This document shows positions 44,636 through 54,088 of a DNA stretch of 64,000 nucleotides, in pieces. Positions within the stretch are counted from its first letter, which is position 1. Each line of letters starts with the position of its first letter. Location: the NCBI GenBank assembly GCA_012103455.1, contig WLWT01000001.1, forward strand, positions 4,595,288 to 4,659,287, given 5' to 3'. This DNA comes from Gammaproteobacteria bacterium. GTDB lineage: Bacteria > Pseudomonadota > Gammaproteobacteria > HK1. The notes beneath the pieces were generated by a model. The model was not told the DNA's origin. It ran no database searches and saw only the letters and a program-made list of their open reading frames with translations. The position numbers and the translations under genes are program-made.

Positions 44636-45403
44636 TTAGGAAGCCGACACATCGTCTAACCAGTAGAATAAACGCTCGAGCTCATGGGGCTTTGACAAGC
44701 GGTGATCGCCCCCTTTGATGAGTTCCACATGAACGTCGTTACCTTGAATAGCCCCAGCCAACCGCGTACTGAGTTCCCACGGTACCTCCGGATCGGCCAT
44801 GCCATGCAGCAGACGCACCGGGCAAGTCAATGGGATAGGCGCATGCAACAGACCCAATCCCCGTCCATCCTCCAACAGCCGGCTAGTGATTGGATAAGAA
44901 CCATCACCATAGCGTGATGGCAAATAAGTGACCCCGTGTTCGGCAAGATCCAGCCGCGCCCTCTCATCAAGACGCTTGGACGTGAGTTCCAGGAGAAAAT
45001 CAGGCGCGCTGGCAATACCAACGACCCCTCTTACCCGTGACCTCAAACGCAGCGCCACATGCAGCGCGATCCAACCGCCCATGCTGGATCCGATCAAGAC
45101 GAGCGGCTGCTCCGTCACGCAACTGATGACCCTTAACGCATCATCGATCCAAGTGGACACGGTACATTCTTCAAACACGCCTTCGGAACGTCCATGGCCG
45201 CTATAGTCGAAGGTTAGCACACCTGTGCCGCGCCGCTTCGCCCATCGGTGCATAGCCCGCGCCTTGGTGCCCGACATATCGGACCTGAACCCGTTTAGAA
45301 AAACCGCTGTGAGCCCGTCGCCCCGGGATATCTGCGCCGCTAAGTGAACACCGTCATCCCGTTCGATGCTCCGCACCTCGGGGCCAATTGACGGTTCTTT
45401 CAT
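44636..45403 (-). CDS. Alpha/beta hydrolase (ABHD10/carboxylesterase-like)
   Basis: The 255-residue protein has the alpha/beta hydrolase triad in order: nucleophile elbow VLIGSSMGGWIAL (Ser), acid in RLLHGMADPEVPW (Asp), and His in KGGDHRLSKPHELE. The oxyanion region is TAVFLNGFRSDMSGTKARAM, and VLTFDYSGHGRSEG is typical of the group that includes ABHD10-type thioesterases. It has no signal peptide, so it is cytoplasmic. The substrate cannot be inferred. It is separated from terC by 108 bp on the same strand. Confidence 0.85.
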   Translation of the reverse strand: MKEPSIGPEVRSIERDDGVHLAAQISRGDGLTAVFLNGFRSDMSGTKARAMHRWAKRRGTGVLTFDYSGHGRSEGVFEECTVSTWIDDALRVISCVTEQPLVLIGSSMGGWIALHVALRLRSRVRGVVGIASAPDFLLELTSKRLDERARLDLAEHGVTYLPSRYGDGSYPITSRLLEDGRGLGLLHAPIPLTCPVRLLHGMADPEVPWELSTRLAGAIQGNDVHVELIKGGDHRLSKPHELERLFYWLDDVSAS

Positions 45404-45552
45404 TCAGCACCTTCGGAATTCAAGGCGTTTACTCTTTTCCGATTTCAACAAGTTCATCGCCACGTGGCACATGCTCCCCTTTGCCCTCCATTATGCTTTA
45501 ATACAGCAAGTAACCCCGCTCTTCCTCACGTTCAACTTCAGACATTGAGAGC

Positions 45553-46068
45553 ATGCAAAAGCATCCCCTCTGGACTAATCTGTTTTTGCCACACAAACGA
45601 AAAGTACATGGGTCCAAAATCCACCGGACGGCGCATTGGATATTAGGCGCTACGGCTATGTGTAGTGCGCTCGACAGCACCATTAATAGTGCTCAAGCCC
45701 AAGCTAATCAAGCCATTCGCAATGAGGCTGAGCGTATTCAACGCGAGCAAGAACTGCGGCAGCGTCGCGAGCAACCGGGCATTGATATTCCTACGCCAGT
45801 TACCCTCGCCGATGATGGCGGTCGTTGTATAGACATCAACAGGGTGACCGTGGACGGTGTCACCGAAGAGCGTTCCCGCACCGTCAGTCAAATGAGCAAG
45901 GCGCTGAAGAATCAGTGCATTGATCCTCCCCACGACATTCGGACACCGACGTTAAGCGACTTGCTGTTGTTCGAAAGACGCGGGACTGATGTAATTGAAC
46001 TGTACCGAGCAAACCGGGGGCTCGTTGGTTTGAGTCAAGCGGCCATGGCTGACCCTTGTATTGATTGA
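45553..46068 (+). pseudogene. Truncated TpsB (ShlB/FhaC family) N-terminal remnant
   Basis: The 171-codon frame has a signal-peptide-like start. Next is the characteristic linker of TpsB proteins, AIRNEAERIQREQELRQRRE with the sequence QPGIDIPTPV, then the beginning of a POTRA_2 domain (CIDINRVTVDGVTEERSRTV, SQMSKALKNQCI). Similarity fades near residue 120, and the frame runs into the IS3-type remnant that starts at 45996. There is no barrel. It is a second, independent TpsB locus in the window, on the opposite strand from the first, and has no tpsA next to it. Expression would yield only a short exported fragment. Confidence 0.75.
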
Positions 46069-46170
46069 TAATACGCTTGTTCAAGTTCTGTGGGCGGTAC
46101 ATGGTTGATAGCGCCCAGCAGGCGTTCATGGTTGAACCAGAGATCGATGAACAGTAAGGCGTCCACCACG
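45996..46170 (-). mobile_element. IS3-family remnant (right end and transposase C terminus)
   Basis: The minus strand encodes VVDALLFIDLWFNHERLLGA and INHVPPTELEQAYYQSIQGS up to a stop at 46035. This is the C terminus of an IS3-group OrfB (consensus WFNHRRLLEPIGNIPPAEAE). The sequence TGAACTGTACCGAGCAAACC beginning at 45996 has the form of the IS3/IS51-group terminal repeat. Only about 175 bp remain. The inner boundary is lost where mfd begins (about 46150-46175). Confidence 0.8.
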
Positions 46171-49100
46171 CTGGCGAGCCCGTTATCACCGCCGCTCCCC
46201 CCGGCTGCTGGCCAACACAGATGGTCCCGGCTATACGGCTGCATGAGCGCATTGGCGGCGGCGCGGGCCGCTATGCAGTACGATTCCCTCACCCTGGTGG
46301 TCTGCCCGGATCCGGCCAGCGCGGATCGGCTGCGCGAAGAAATCAGCTTTTTCATCAATGGCGATGAACCTCTTCCCATTGCCAATTTCCCTGATTGGGA
46401 AACCCTTCCCTATGATCTGTTCTCGCCCCACCAAGACATCATTTCCGATCGGCTGAGTGCGCTAAACGCAATGCGAAGCGGCGCCCGGGGCATTCTAGTG
46501 GTACCGGTGGGCACATTGATGACACGCGTGTGCCCGCCCACTTATCTGACCCGCTACGCCATCGCCTTCAAGATCGGACAGCGCATCGATTTGACCGCTA
46601 TGCGCCGGCAACTGGAGCAGGCCGGATACAACCATGTATCGCAGGTCACCGAGCATGGCGAGTTCTCAGTACGCGGTGCATTATTGGACCTCTTTCCCAT
46701 GGGTACAAACGCGCCGCTTCGCATCGACCTATTCGACGAGGAGATCGAGTCCATACGCCGATTCGATCTGGAAACCCAACGTTCCACCGGCCAGATGGAG
46801 AGCATTGAGCTTATGCCGGCACGGGAAGTGCCGATCGATGAAGCCGGTATCGCCCAGTTCCGCCAATCGTTTAGAGCTCGCTTCGAGGGCGATCCAACTA
46901 ATTGCCCGGTGTACCGGGAGGTGAGCCAAGGCATCGCCTCTCCCGGCATCGAGTACTATCTGCCGCTGTTCTATACTACCGCCAGCACCTTATTCGACTA
47001 TCTACCTACAAGCGCCCTGGCCATCGTCACCGAGGGAGTAGAAGACGCAGCCAAGACTTTGTGGGATGAAATATCGCAGCGCTATGAAGCGCGGCGCCAT
47101 GATCATCAGCGCCCCGTACTGGAACCGCGCGAACTCTATCTACCGGTACCCGATCTCTTCGCGGCCCTGGGGCAACTAAGGCGGGCAACTCTGGTACGGG
47201 ACAACACCCGCAACGCGCTTCGCTTCGGCGCCCGTATCGGCGATCCCCTATCCATAGACGCCAGGGCGGCGGAGCCGCTGGCACGGGTTAAAGAATATTT
47301 GACAGCCACCGATACACGCGTCCTGTTCGTAGCCGACAGCCCTGGCCGGCTGGAAACGCTGGCCGATACCTTTGCCAGGCACGGTATTCGCACAGCGCGC
47401 TCGGCCGGGTGGTCCGAGTTCTTAAGTAGCGGCGACCCTGTGGCGATCACGGTGGGCCTGTTGGAGCGCGGCGCGATCATGGACACCCCGCCCATCAGCA
47501 TCGTCACCGAATCGCAGCTATTCGGTGAACGGGTGGCCCAGCGCCGCCGCCGTAAAGCGTCCACCCGCGACGGCGATGCGGTGGTGCGCGATCTGGCCGA
47601 GTTAAATCCGGGCTCACCCGTAGTACATATCGATCACGGGGTCGGCCGCTATCTGGGTTTACAGACCTTATCCGCGGGTGGCGTGGACGGCGAGTTTCTC
47701 ACCATCGAATACGCCGGCGGCGACAAGCTGTACGTGCCGGTGCTCACCTTGCATCTCATCTCCCGTTACACCGGCGCCGACCCCGATCACGCACCGATGC
47801 ACAAGCTAGGGGGGACGCAATGGGCCAAAGCCAAACGCAAAGCGGCGGAGAAAGTTCACGACGTCGCCGCCGAACTGCTTGAAATCCATGCCCGTAGAGC
47901 GGCCAGATCCGGTTACGCGTTCACACTCGATGAAGGCCAATACACTGCTTTCTGTCAGGGTTTTCCCTTCGAGGAAACGCCCGATCAGGAGCAAGCCATC
48001 AATGCAGTGGTGGCGGACATGACCTCCACCGCGACCATGGACCGCTTGACCTGCGGCGATGTCGGTTTCGGTAAAACGGAAGTGGCGTTACGGGCCGCCT
48101 TCGTCGCCGTGCACGGCGGGCGGCAAGTGGCGGTGCTGGTGCCCACCACCCTGCTCGCCCAACAGCATTTTCAGACCTTCACCGATCGTTTCGCCGACTG
48201 GCCGGTGCGCATCGAATTGCTCTCGCGTTTTCGCTCGCGCAAAGAACAAAATGCGACCCTGAAAGGGCTTGCCGAAGGCCAGGTGGACATCGTCATAGGC
48301 ACCCACAAGCTGTTGCAACCGGATATCGAGTTCAAGCAGCTAGGCCTGGTCGTGGTAGACGAAGAACACCGCTTCGGCGTGCGTCACAAGGAGAGCTTAA
48401 AAGCCCTACGCGCGGAAGTGGACATGCTAACCCTCACTGCCACCCCTATACCGCGCACACTTAATATGGCCTTCGCGGGCATGCGCGATCTCTCGCTCAT
48501 CGCAACGCCTCCCGACCGCCGCTTGGCAGTTAAAACTTTTGTACGCGAATGGGATAACCCTACTATCCGTGAAGCCTGCCTGCGGGAAATCCGCCGCGGT
48601 GGACAGATTTATTTCATACACAACAAGGTAGAGAACATAGAGCGTATCGCCAGAGAACTCGCCGAGTTGGTACCGCAGGCCAGTATCCAAGTGGCCCACG
48701 GCCAGCTGCGCGAAAGCCAGTTGGAGCGGGTGATGCTGGACTTCTATCACCGGCGGTTCAATACGCTGGTATGCACTACGATCATAGAAACCGGCATCGA
48801 CGTACCCAGCGCCAATACCATCATCATCAACCGCGCCGATCGCTTCGGCTTGGCTCAGCTTCACCAACTACGCGGCCGCGTGGGCCGCTCGCATCACCGC
48901 GCCTACGCCTATCTAGTGGTGCCTCCGCGCCGTTCCATGACCGCCGATGCCGTCAAGCGGTTGGAGGCCATCGAGTCGCTGGAAGAGTTGGGCATAGGCT
49001 TTACCCTAGCGACTCACGATCTGGAGATCCGCGGTGCCGGCGAAGTACTGGGTGAGGAGCAAAGCGGGCAGATCAACGAAGTTGGATACACCTTGTACAC

Positions 49101-49620
49101 CCAACTCCTGGAACAGGCGGTGGCCGCGCTCAAAGCGGGCCGGGCGCCGGAACTAGACCGCCCACTGGACCACGGTGCAGAGATCGATCTGCACGTTCCC
49201 GCGCTCATTCCCGCCGACTATCTACCCGACGTGCACACCCGGTTGATGATGTACAAGCGCATCGCCAGCGCTGCAACCGAGGGTGCCCTGGACCAGCTAC
49301 AAGTAGAGATGATCGACCGGTTTGGCCTGTTTCCGGGACAGGTAAGACATCTGTTTGAAATCAGTGCGCTTAAACTCAAGGCGGCGCCGATCGGTGTTCG
49401 CAAAATCGACTTTGGTGCCGCCTCCGGCCGCATCATTTTCAAAGAAGATGCACCGGTCGATGCGGCCCGGCTGGTGCAATTAGTGCAACTGCATTCCAAG
49501 ATTTACCGTTTTGACGGACCACAAACACTAAGGGTCCAGCAATCGATGGAAGACGCAGACACAAGACTTGAGTGCTTGGATACACTTTTGAGCGATCTCA
49601 CCACTAAGGATGCGGCCTGA
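46147..49620 (+). CDS. mfd: Transcription-repair coupling factor Mfd
   Basis: The product has about 1157 residues. It has a UvrB-like N-terminal module (PDPASADRLREEISFFINGD, NFPDWETLPYDLFSPHQDII). A CarD-like RNA-polymerase-interacting domain contains VVHIDHGVGRYLGLQTLSAG. A RecG-like translocase has Walker A LTCGDVGFGKTEVALRAAFV, DEEH in LVVVDEEHRFGV, TATPIPRTLNMAFAGMRDLS and RGRVGRSHHRAYAYLV. The C-terminal TRCF domain ends near HSKIYRFDGPQTLR. Mfd displaces stalled RNA polymerase and recruits UvrA. Conserved sequence begins about 10 codons after the ATG at 46147. That ATG lies in the IS3-like remnant, so the native start was probably replaced; in-frame GTG (46090) and TTG codons upstream are alternatives. 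Confidence 0.95.
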   Translation: MNSKASTTLASPLSPPLPPAAGQHRWSRLYGCMSALAAARAAMQYDSLTLVVCPDPASADRLREEISFFINGDEPLPIANFPDWETLPYDLFSPHQDIISDRLSALNAMRSGARGILVVPVGTLMTRVCPPTYLTRYAIAFKIGQRIDLTAMRRQLEQAGYNHVSQVTEHGEFSVRGALLDLFPMGTNAPLRIDLFDEEIESIRRFDLETQRSTGQMESIELMPAREVPIDEAGIAQFRQSFRARFEGDPTNCPVYREVSQGIASPGIEYYLPLFYTTASTLFDYLPTSALAIVTEGVEDAAKTLWDEISQRYEARRHDHQRPVLEPRELYLPVPDLFAALGQLRRATLVRDNTRNALRFGARIGDPLSIDARAAEPLARVKEYLTATDTRVLFVADSPGRLETLADTFARHGIRTARSAGWSEFLSSGDPVAITVGLLERGAIMDTPPISIVTESQLFGERVAQRRRRKASTRDGDAVVRDLAELNPGSPVVHIDHGVGRYLGLQTLSAGGVDGEFLTIEYAGGDKLYVPVLTLHLISRYTGADPDHAPMHKLGGTQWAKAKRKAAEKVHDVAAELLEIHARRAARSGYAFTLDEGQYTAFCQGFPFEETPDQEQAINAVVADMTSTATMDRLTCGDVGFGKTEVALRAAFVAVHGGRQVAVLVPTTLLAQQHFQTFTDRFADWPVRIELLSRFRSRKEQNATLKGLAEGQVDIVIGTHKLLQPDIEFKQLGLVVVDEEHRFGVRHKESLKALRAEVDMLTLTATPIPRTLNMAFAGMRDLSLIATPPDRRLAVKTFVREWDNPTIREACLREIRRGGQIYFIHNKVENIERIARELAELVPQASIQVAHGQLRESQLERVMLDFYHRRFNTLVCTTIIETGIDVPSANTIIINRADRFGLAQLHQLRGRVGRSHHRAYAYLVVPPRRSMTADAVKRLEAIESLEELGIGFTLATHDLEIRGAGEVLGEEQSGQINEVGYTLYTQLLEQAVAALKAGRAPELDRPLDHGAEIDLHVPALIPADYLPDVHTRLMMYKRIASAATEGALDQLQVEMIDRFGLFPGQVRHLFEISALKLKAAPIGVRKIDFGAASGRIIFKEDAPVDAARLVQLVQLHSKIYRFDGPQTLRVQQSMEDADTRLECLDTLLSDLTTKDAA

Positions 49621-49705
49621 GCTTACCGCCAGGGGCTGGCAACGGCTGAGCGTAATCGCGCGATAAATTAGTTGAAGTTGCAGTCGCTCAAAGAGAACTC
49701 TAAAA

Positions 49706-50380
49706 ATGCGAAGAGTTATTCAAAGTACAGTGATTTTGCTAGTGCTGCTCATGGTGGCGTCCAAGGCTGCGGCTGAGCGCTGGTATACGATTGAGGTTTT
49801 GATATTCAAACAAGCCAGCCTGGCCCAAGGATTCGAGGTCGAGTTGTGGCCTGAAACGGCAGAGGAACCACGCGATGGTCTGGTGCTAGGGCGCGGTGGC
49901 TCCGTAAGATCACTCAACCGTAGCGGCTCGGTACAGCGGGTACCCCGCGTACAACTGGCTTACGGTGGCACCGCAGCCCGGCTACGGCACGCGGGCTATA
50001 CGCCTTTAGTACACACAGGTTGGCGGCAGCCGGGCATAGACCGTGACCGCTCGCTGCTTGTTGCGGTCGCCGGCGGTAGCGGGAACAGCAATGTGCGCGG
50101 CACGGTGCGCGTGTCCCTCTCGAAATACTTGCAGGTCGATGCCCACCTGCTATTCGAGCACGCACACTATGCTGACGCCGCCTTTATCCTGCGCGAACAG
50201 CGGCGTATGCGCTCGGGGGAGATGCACTATTTCGACCACCCGCTATTCGCCATGCTGATGCGGATTATTCCCTACGAACCGCCTGGGGGTGAATATATTC
50301 CCGCCGCCGAACCCGCGGCGCCCAAGGAATCGGCTCCAAACGAACCTGACGAAATAACGCCTGCCAAAACAACACAATAA
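49706..50380 (+). CDS. csiV: CsiV family protein
   Basis: The 224-residue protein has a signal peptide (VILLVLLMVASKAAA) and begins ERWYTIEVLIFKQ, the hallmark of the CsiV family. RLRHAGYTPLVHTGWRQPGI and GTVRVSLSKYLQVDAHLLFE are further family segments, and FILREQRRMRSGEMHYFDHP is conserved near the end. CsiV is a periplasmic peptidoglycan-binding protein. In Shewanella and Vibrio it is linked to LpoA and PBP1a or to stress by D-amino acids. It lies 85 bp after mfd on the same strand, a conserved gammaproteobacterial order. The C-terminal ~35 residues are Pro/Glu-rich and disordered. Confidence 0.88.
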   Translation: MRRVIQSTVILLVLLMVASKAAAERWYTIEVLIFKQASLAQGFEVELWPETAEEPRDGLVLGRGGSVRSLNRSGSVQRVPRVQLAYGGTAARLRHAGYTPLVHTGWRQPGIDRDRSLLVAVAGGSGNSNVRGTVRVSLSKYLQVDAHLLFEHAHYADAAFILREQRRMRSGEMHYFDHPLFAMLMRIIPYEPPGGEYIPAAEPAAPKESAPNEPDEITPAKTTQ

Positions 50381-50389
50381 GTGAGCCCA

Positions 50390-51139
50390 TCACTCGGGTG
50401 CGGCAGTAAGTGCCCGCAACAGCCGGTGTACCTTGGCCATCCCCACAACCAGGTTGGCCTCGATCATATCCATCGTGATCGCCGATGGCCCACGCCCTGC
50501 GGCAGGATTTACGACCACTGCACAGCACCCGTAAGGGATACCCAACTCCCGCGCTAGGCCAGCTTCAGGCATGCCGGTCATCCCGACAACGTCGCAGCCA
50601 TCGCGCTGCAAACGATCGATCTCCGCCGCGCTCTCCAAACGCGGCCCCTGAGTGGCGGCATAGGTACCGCCGTCATGAATATCAACCGCAGCCGCGCGAG
50701 CAGCCTGCCGCAGCTTCGCCCGGACCCGCTCATCATAAGGCTTGGTAAAATCCACATGCGCCATCTGTTCGGCTTGCGCATCCCAATAGGTATGCTCCCT
50801 GCCCCAGGTGTAGTCGATCACCTGATCGGCCAATACGATATCGCCTGGTCGCATAGAGGGATTGATGGAACCAACCGCCGCCACTGCGATGATCGCTTTT
50901 ACATGTTGTGCCAGCGCCCAGATGTTCGCCCTATAGTTGATCTGATGCGGGGCCAACCGGTGATCCGGTCCGTGCCGCGGCAGAAACGCTACCCGCACAC
51001 CCTCTAAATCGCCGAATACGATATCCTCAGATGGCGTTCCATACGGCGTAGACACGGACATCGCGCCTTCTACTTGAACGCCTTCCAGGTGCTCGAGCCC
51101 AGTCCCGCCTATGATGCCCCAGCGTGCGGTTACTTCCAT
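50390..51139 (-). CDS. S-methyl-5'-thioinosine phosphorylase
   Basis: The 249-residue enzyme belongs to the MTAP/PNP phosphorylase family: ARWGIIGGTGLEHLEGVQVE, AFLPRHGPDHRLAPHQINYR, AIIAVAAVGSINPSMRPGDI, GGTYAATQGPRLESAAEI and VVGMTGMPEAGLARELGIPY. In adenosine-specific MTAPs an Asp pair contacts N6/N7; here the stretch reads VVVNPAAGRG with Asn. This is the form found in the Pseudomonas MTI phosphorylase. It converts methylthioinosine and phosphate to hypoxanthine and methylthioribose-1-phosphate, in purine and polyamine by-product salvage. It converges on csiV with 9 bp between the stops. Confidence 0.9.
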   Translation of the reverse strand: MEVTARWGIIGGTGLEHLEGVQVEGAMSVSTPYGTPSEDIVFGDLEGVRVAFLPRHGPDHRLAPHQINYRANIWALAQHVKAIIAVAAVGSINPSMRPGDIVLADQVIDYTWGREHTYWDAQAEQMAHVDFTKPYDERVRAKLRQAARAAAVDIHDGGTYAATQGPRLESAAEIDRLQRDGCDVVGMTGMPEAGLARELGIPYGCCAVVVNPAAGRGPSAITMDMIEANLVVGMAKVHRLLRALTAAPE

Positions 51140-51170
51140 GCCTTAGCCTACGTTCACAGTCACTCGCCAA

Positions 51171-52841
51171 CTACGACAGTTTCTTGTACTTGATCCGCCG
51201 CGGCTGACCGTAATCATCACCCAACCGGCGCTTACGATCGGCCTCATAGTCGGCGAAGTTACCCTCGAACCAAACCGCCTGCGACTCACCCTCTAAAGCC
51301 AAGATATGGGTGGCAATACGATCCAAAAACCACCGGTCGTGGGAGATCACCACCACACATCCCGGAAACCCCAAAATCGCTTGCTCCAACGCCTGCAAAG
51401 TCTCCACGTCCAGATCATTGGTGGGCTCGTCGAGCAGCAGTAAGTTACCTCCACTGACCAACAACTTGGCGAGGTGCACCCGGTTGCGCTCGCCTCCGGA
51501 CAGATTAGCGACGTGCTTCTCTTGCTCCGTTCCCCTGAAATTGAAGCGCCCTACATACGCACGTGACTGTACTTGATAACCTTCAACGTCCATGGTGTCC
51601 AAGCCACCGGAAATCTCCTCCCACACCGTGTTGCTACCGGTCAAGCTGCCGCGTGACTGATCGACATACGACACCTTGACCGTATCGCCAATGCGAAGCT
51701 CACCGCTATCGGGTAGATCCAAACCGGCAAGCAGGCGCAAGACAGTGGTCTTGCCAGCACCATTGGGACCGACTATACCGACTATAGCGCCCGGTGGCAG
51801 CGCAAAGCTCAGGGTGTCTATGAGCAAACGATCGCCAAATCCCTTACTGATCCCATCCGCTTCGACCACCCGATCACCCAGCCTGGGACCTGGTGGTATA
51901 TATAGTTCGCTGATGGCGCTACGCTGCTGAAATTCCTTGGAGTTGAGTTCATCAAAACGGCTAAGACGAGCTTTGCTTTGGGTCCGTCTACCTTGCGGGT
52001 TGGACTGCACCCATTCCAACTCGGCTTTAAGGCGCCGCCGGTGGGAAGATTCACGCTTCTCTTCCTGCGCCAAACGCTGCTCTTTTTGCTCGAGCCAAGA
52101 GGAGTAGTTGCCCTGCCAGGGAATGCCCCGGCCGCGATCCAATTCCAAAATCCATCCCGCTACGTTGTCTAGAAAATAACGATCATGGGTCACCGCGATC
52201 ACCGTACCGGGAAACTCCTGCAAAAAGCGCTCAAGCCACGCCACCGACTCCGCGTCCAAATGGTTGGTAGGTTCGTCCACTAGCAACATATCCGGCGCCG
52301 CCAGGAGCAGCTTGCATAAAGCTACCCGCCGGCGCTCACCACCGGATAGATGGGTCACCTCGGCATCCCATGGCGGCAACCGTAACGCGTCGGCAGCCAC
52401 TTCCAGCCTACGATCGACTTCCCAACCCTGCGCCGCGTCTATGGCATCTTGAAGTTGTCCTTGCTCCTCCAACAAGGCGTTCATGCGCTCCTCATCCATC
52501 GGCTCGGCAAACGCGGCGCTGATCTCGTCAAAACGGGTTAACAGCGCTTTGACTTGAGCAACGCCCAGTTCCACGTTGCCTCGAACATCAAGGCTTTCAT
52601 CCAATTCCGGCTCTTGTGGTAGATAACCTATACGTATGCCCGCCTGAGCCCGTGCTTCCCCGTGAAAGTCCTGATCTATCCCGGCCATAATCCGCAGCAG
52701 GGAACTCTTACCGGCGCCATTCAAGCCGAGTACACCAATTTTGGCTCCGGGAAAAAAGGACAAAGAGATGTCAGCCAGAATCTCCCGCTTTGGCGGTACC
52801 ACCTTGCCAACACGGTTCATGGTGTAGACGTATTGCGCCAT
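51171..52841 (-). CDS. ettA: Energy-dependent translational throttle protein EttA (ABC-F)
   Basis: The product has 556 residues from the ATG at 52841 (GAGAG upstream), matching EttA length; the longer frame upstream is not conserved. It starts AQYVYTMNRVGKVVPPKREI. Two ABC modules are present: Walker A GLNGAGKSSLL and GPNGAGKTTVL, signatures LSGGERRRVAL and LSGGERNRVHL, and LLVDEPTNHLDAESV and LLLDEPTNDLDVET. Between them lies the P-site tRNA interaction motif region (EQRLAQEEKRESSHRRRLKA). There are no membrane segments. EttA binds the ribosomal E site and gates the first elongation step according to the ATP/ADP ratio. It lies between mtnP-like and mlaA genes, all on the minus strand. Confidence 0.96.
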   Translation of the reverse strand: MAQYVYTMNRVGKVVPPKREILADISLSFFPGAKIGVLGLNGAGKSSLLRIMAGIDQDFHGEARAQAGIRIGYLPQEPELDESLDVRGNVELGVAQVKALLTRFDEISAAFAEPMDEERMNALLEEQGQLQDAIDAAQGWEVDRRLEVAADALRLPPWDAEVTHLSGGERRRVALCKLLLAAPDMLLVDEPTNHLDAESVAWLERFLQEFPGTVIAVTHDRYFLDNVAGWILELDRGRGIPWQGNYSSWLEQKEQRLAQEEKRESSHRRRLKAELEWVQSNPQGRRTQSKARLSRFDELNSKEFQQRSAISELYIPPGPRLGDRVVEADGISKGFGDRLLIDTLSFALPPGAIVGIVGPNGAGKTTVLRLLAGLDLPDSGELRIGDTVKVSYVDQSRGSLTGSNTVWEEISGGLDTMDVEGYQVQSRAYVGRFNFRGTEQEKHVANLSGGERNRVHLAKLLVSGGNLLLLDEPTNDLDVETLQALEQAILGFPGCVVVISHDRWFLDRIATHILALEGESQAVWFEGNFADYEADRKRRLGDDYGQPRRIKYKKLS

Positions 52842-52971
52842 AAGGCTCTCGCGCTCTGTCAAAGTGTTTGCTACCGCGCACAACGCGCCGGTCCAAAAAC
52901 GCTGATGCCCCGCGCAGCGAGGCATCGTTGATACGAAAATCACGCAGCACGCTAGCTACGCCAACTTCCTG

Positions 52972-53724
52972 CTATTTTTCATCGAAAGCAGCGGCCATCG
53001 CCTGACTCAACTTATCGAATTCATCATCCGGTGGATTGCCGTCGTAAATGAGATTTATCCGGTTTTGCCGGTACGCCTCCCGGGTAAAAACATACGGATC
53101 CAATGCGGACTCATCCCGGAAACGAATAGCGCTACTCAAGCTAGCGCGCTCATCAATAGCGCCCAGAGCGAATACCGGTAAAAAAGCACCACCGAGTTCC
53201 ACATACGTCAGAGGATTAGCAAGAGTCGATACCGGGATACTCCAGATATCCCGGAGTGAACTGGGACCGCGCCCAGGTAACACGAGATAAGCCCCCTCGT
53301 CAGCGCCCCACAGACCCAGGGTTTGTCCAAAATCTTCGTTGTGCCGATCAAGTCCCATCGACGTTGCCGGATCGAAAAGACCGCCAATGCCGACCGTACT
53401 GTTGACTACGAAACGGCCAGCATCAGAGAACGCATCGCCGATTTTGCCTTGCAGTACATTATTGACCACATGGCCAGGCTCATCGAGATTGTTGAAGAAA
53501 TTCGATACGCCCCGGCGCATGCCACCCGGTACATACTCCACATAAGCATCAGCGATAGGCGCGATAAGATGCTTGTCTAGGTGATTGTTAAGAGCGTCGA
53601 AATCCCTATTCATCGGCTCGAACGGATCATTCGGATCGGAAGGATTGGCGGCGCATCCGGCCAAGGTACCGACAACGGCCACCACTGTGGCGAAGCGGCT
53701 AACGCGACTGAATACCGTGCTCAT
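52972..53724 (-). CDS. mlaA: MlaA (VacJ) outer-membrane lipid asymmetry lipoprotein
   Basis: The 250-residue protein has a lipoprotein signal with lipobox LAGC (VVAVVGTLAGCAANPSDPND). The MlaA core follows: DPFEPMNRDFDALNNHLDKH, GVSNFFNNLDEPGHVVNNVL, DAGRFVVNSTVGIGGLFDPA, NEDFGQTLGLWGADEGAYLV, and VLPGRGPSSLRDIWSIPVST. MlaA sits in the outer membrane with a porin and removes phospholipids from the outer leaflet, handing them to MlaC. The mlaFEDB transporter is not in the window. An MlaC homologue (hpnM) lies 398 bp upstream, separated by tandem repeats and a MITE-like element. Confidence 0.95.
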   Translation of the reverse strand: MSTVFSRVSRFATVVAVVGTLAGCAANPSDPNDPFEPMNRDFDALNNHLDKHLIAPIADAYVEYVPGGMRRGVSNFFNNLDEPGHVVNNVLQGKIGDAFSDAGRFVVNSTVGIGGLFDPATSMGLDRHNEDFGQTLGLWGADEGAYLVLPGRGPSSLRDIWSIPVSTLANPLTYVELGGAFLPVFALGAIDERASLSSAIRFRDESALDPYVFTREAYRQNRINLIYDGNPPDDEFDKLSQAMAAAFDEK

Positions 53725-53752
53725 CTAATACTCCGTTGGGAATATTCCATTG

Positions 53753-53813
53753 GTGCCCCACTAGGCCAGTGCCCCACTAGGCCAGTGCCCCACTAGGCCA
53801 GTGCCCCACTAGG
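53753..53813. repeat. 16-bp tandem repeats upstream of mlaA
   Basis: The unit GTGCCCCACTAGGCCA is present in three perfect copies (53753-53800) plus a partial fourth, about 30 bp upstream of the mlaA start. A further GTGCCCCGTGCC follows near 53832. The array could affect the mlaA leader. Confidence 0.93.
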
Positions 53814-53948
53814 TTGGGGTTCACCATGCCCTGTGCCCCGTGCCAACATCCTAGCGTCGGCGACGTATTTTTATCCGCTGAATGGTACGCGGGGAGACAT
53901 GCGCAGAGCAAGGTAATATATCCTTTCAAAACAGTCGTTATAACTAAT

Positions 53949-54088
53949 GGGCGCCTCTAAAAATAGTCATTTTTTCGTGAGTGCAAGGAAGCACCGCGCG
54001 CACAACCGCAGTGTATAGGTGATACCTGAGGATTCGAGCACGGCGCTGACGCCGCAATCGCGGAAAAAGTGCATTTTTAGAGGTGCCC
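53949..54088. mobile_element. MITE-like element 2 (140 bp)
   Basis: The left end is GGGCGCCTCTAAAAATAGTC and the right end, read inward, is GGGCACCTCTAAAAATGCAC. TAAT flanks both sides (53945-53948 and 54089-54092), consistent with a 4-bp target duplication. The terminal repeat matches the element at 16170-16269, but the interior is different and GC-rich (for example GGATTCGAGCACGGCGCTGA). It has no ORF. It lies between hpnM and mlaA. Confidence 0.78.
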
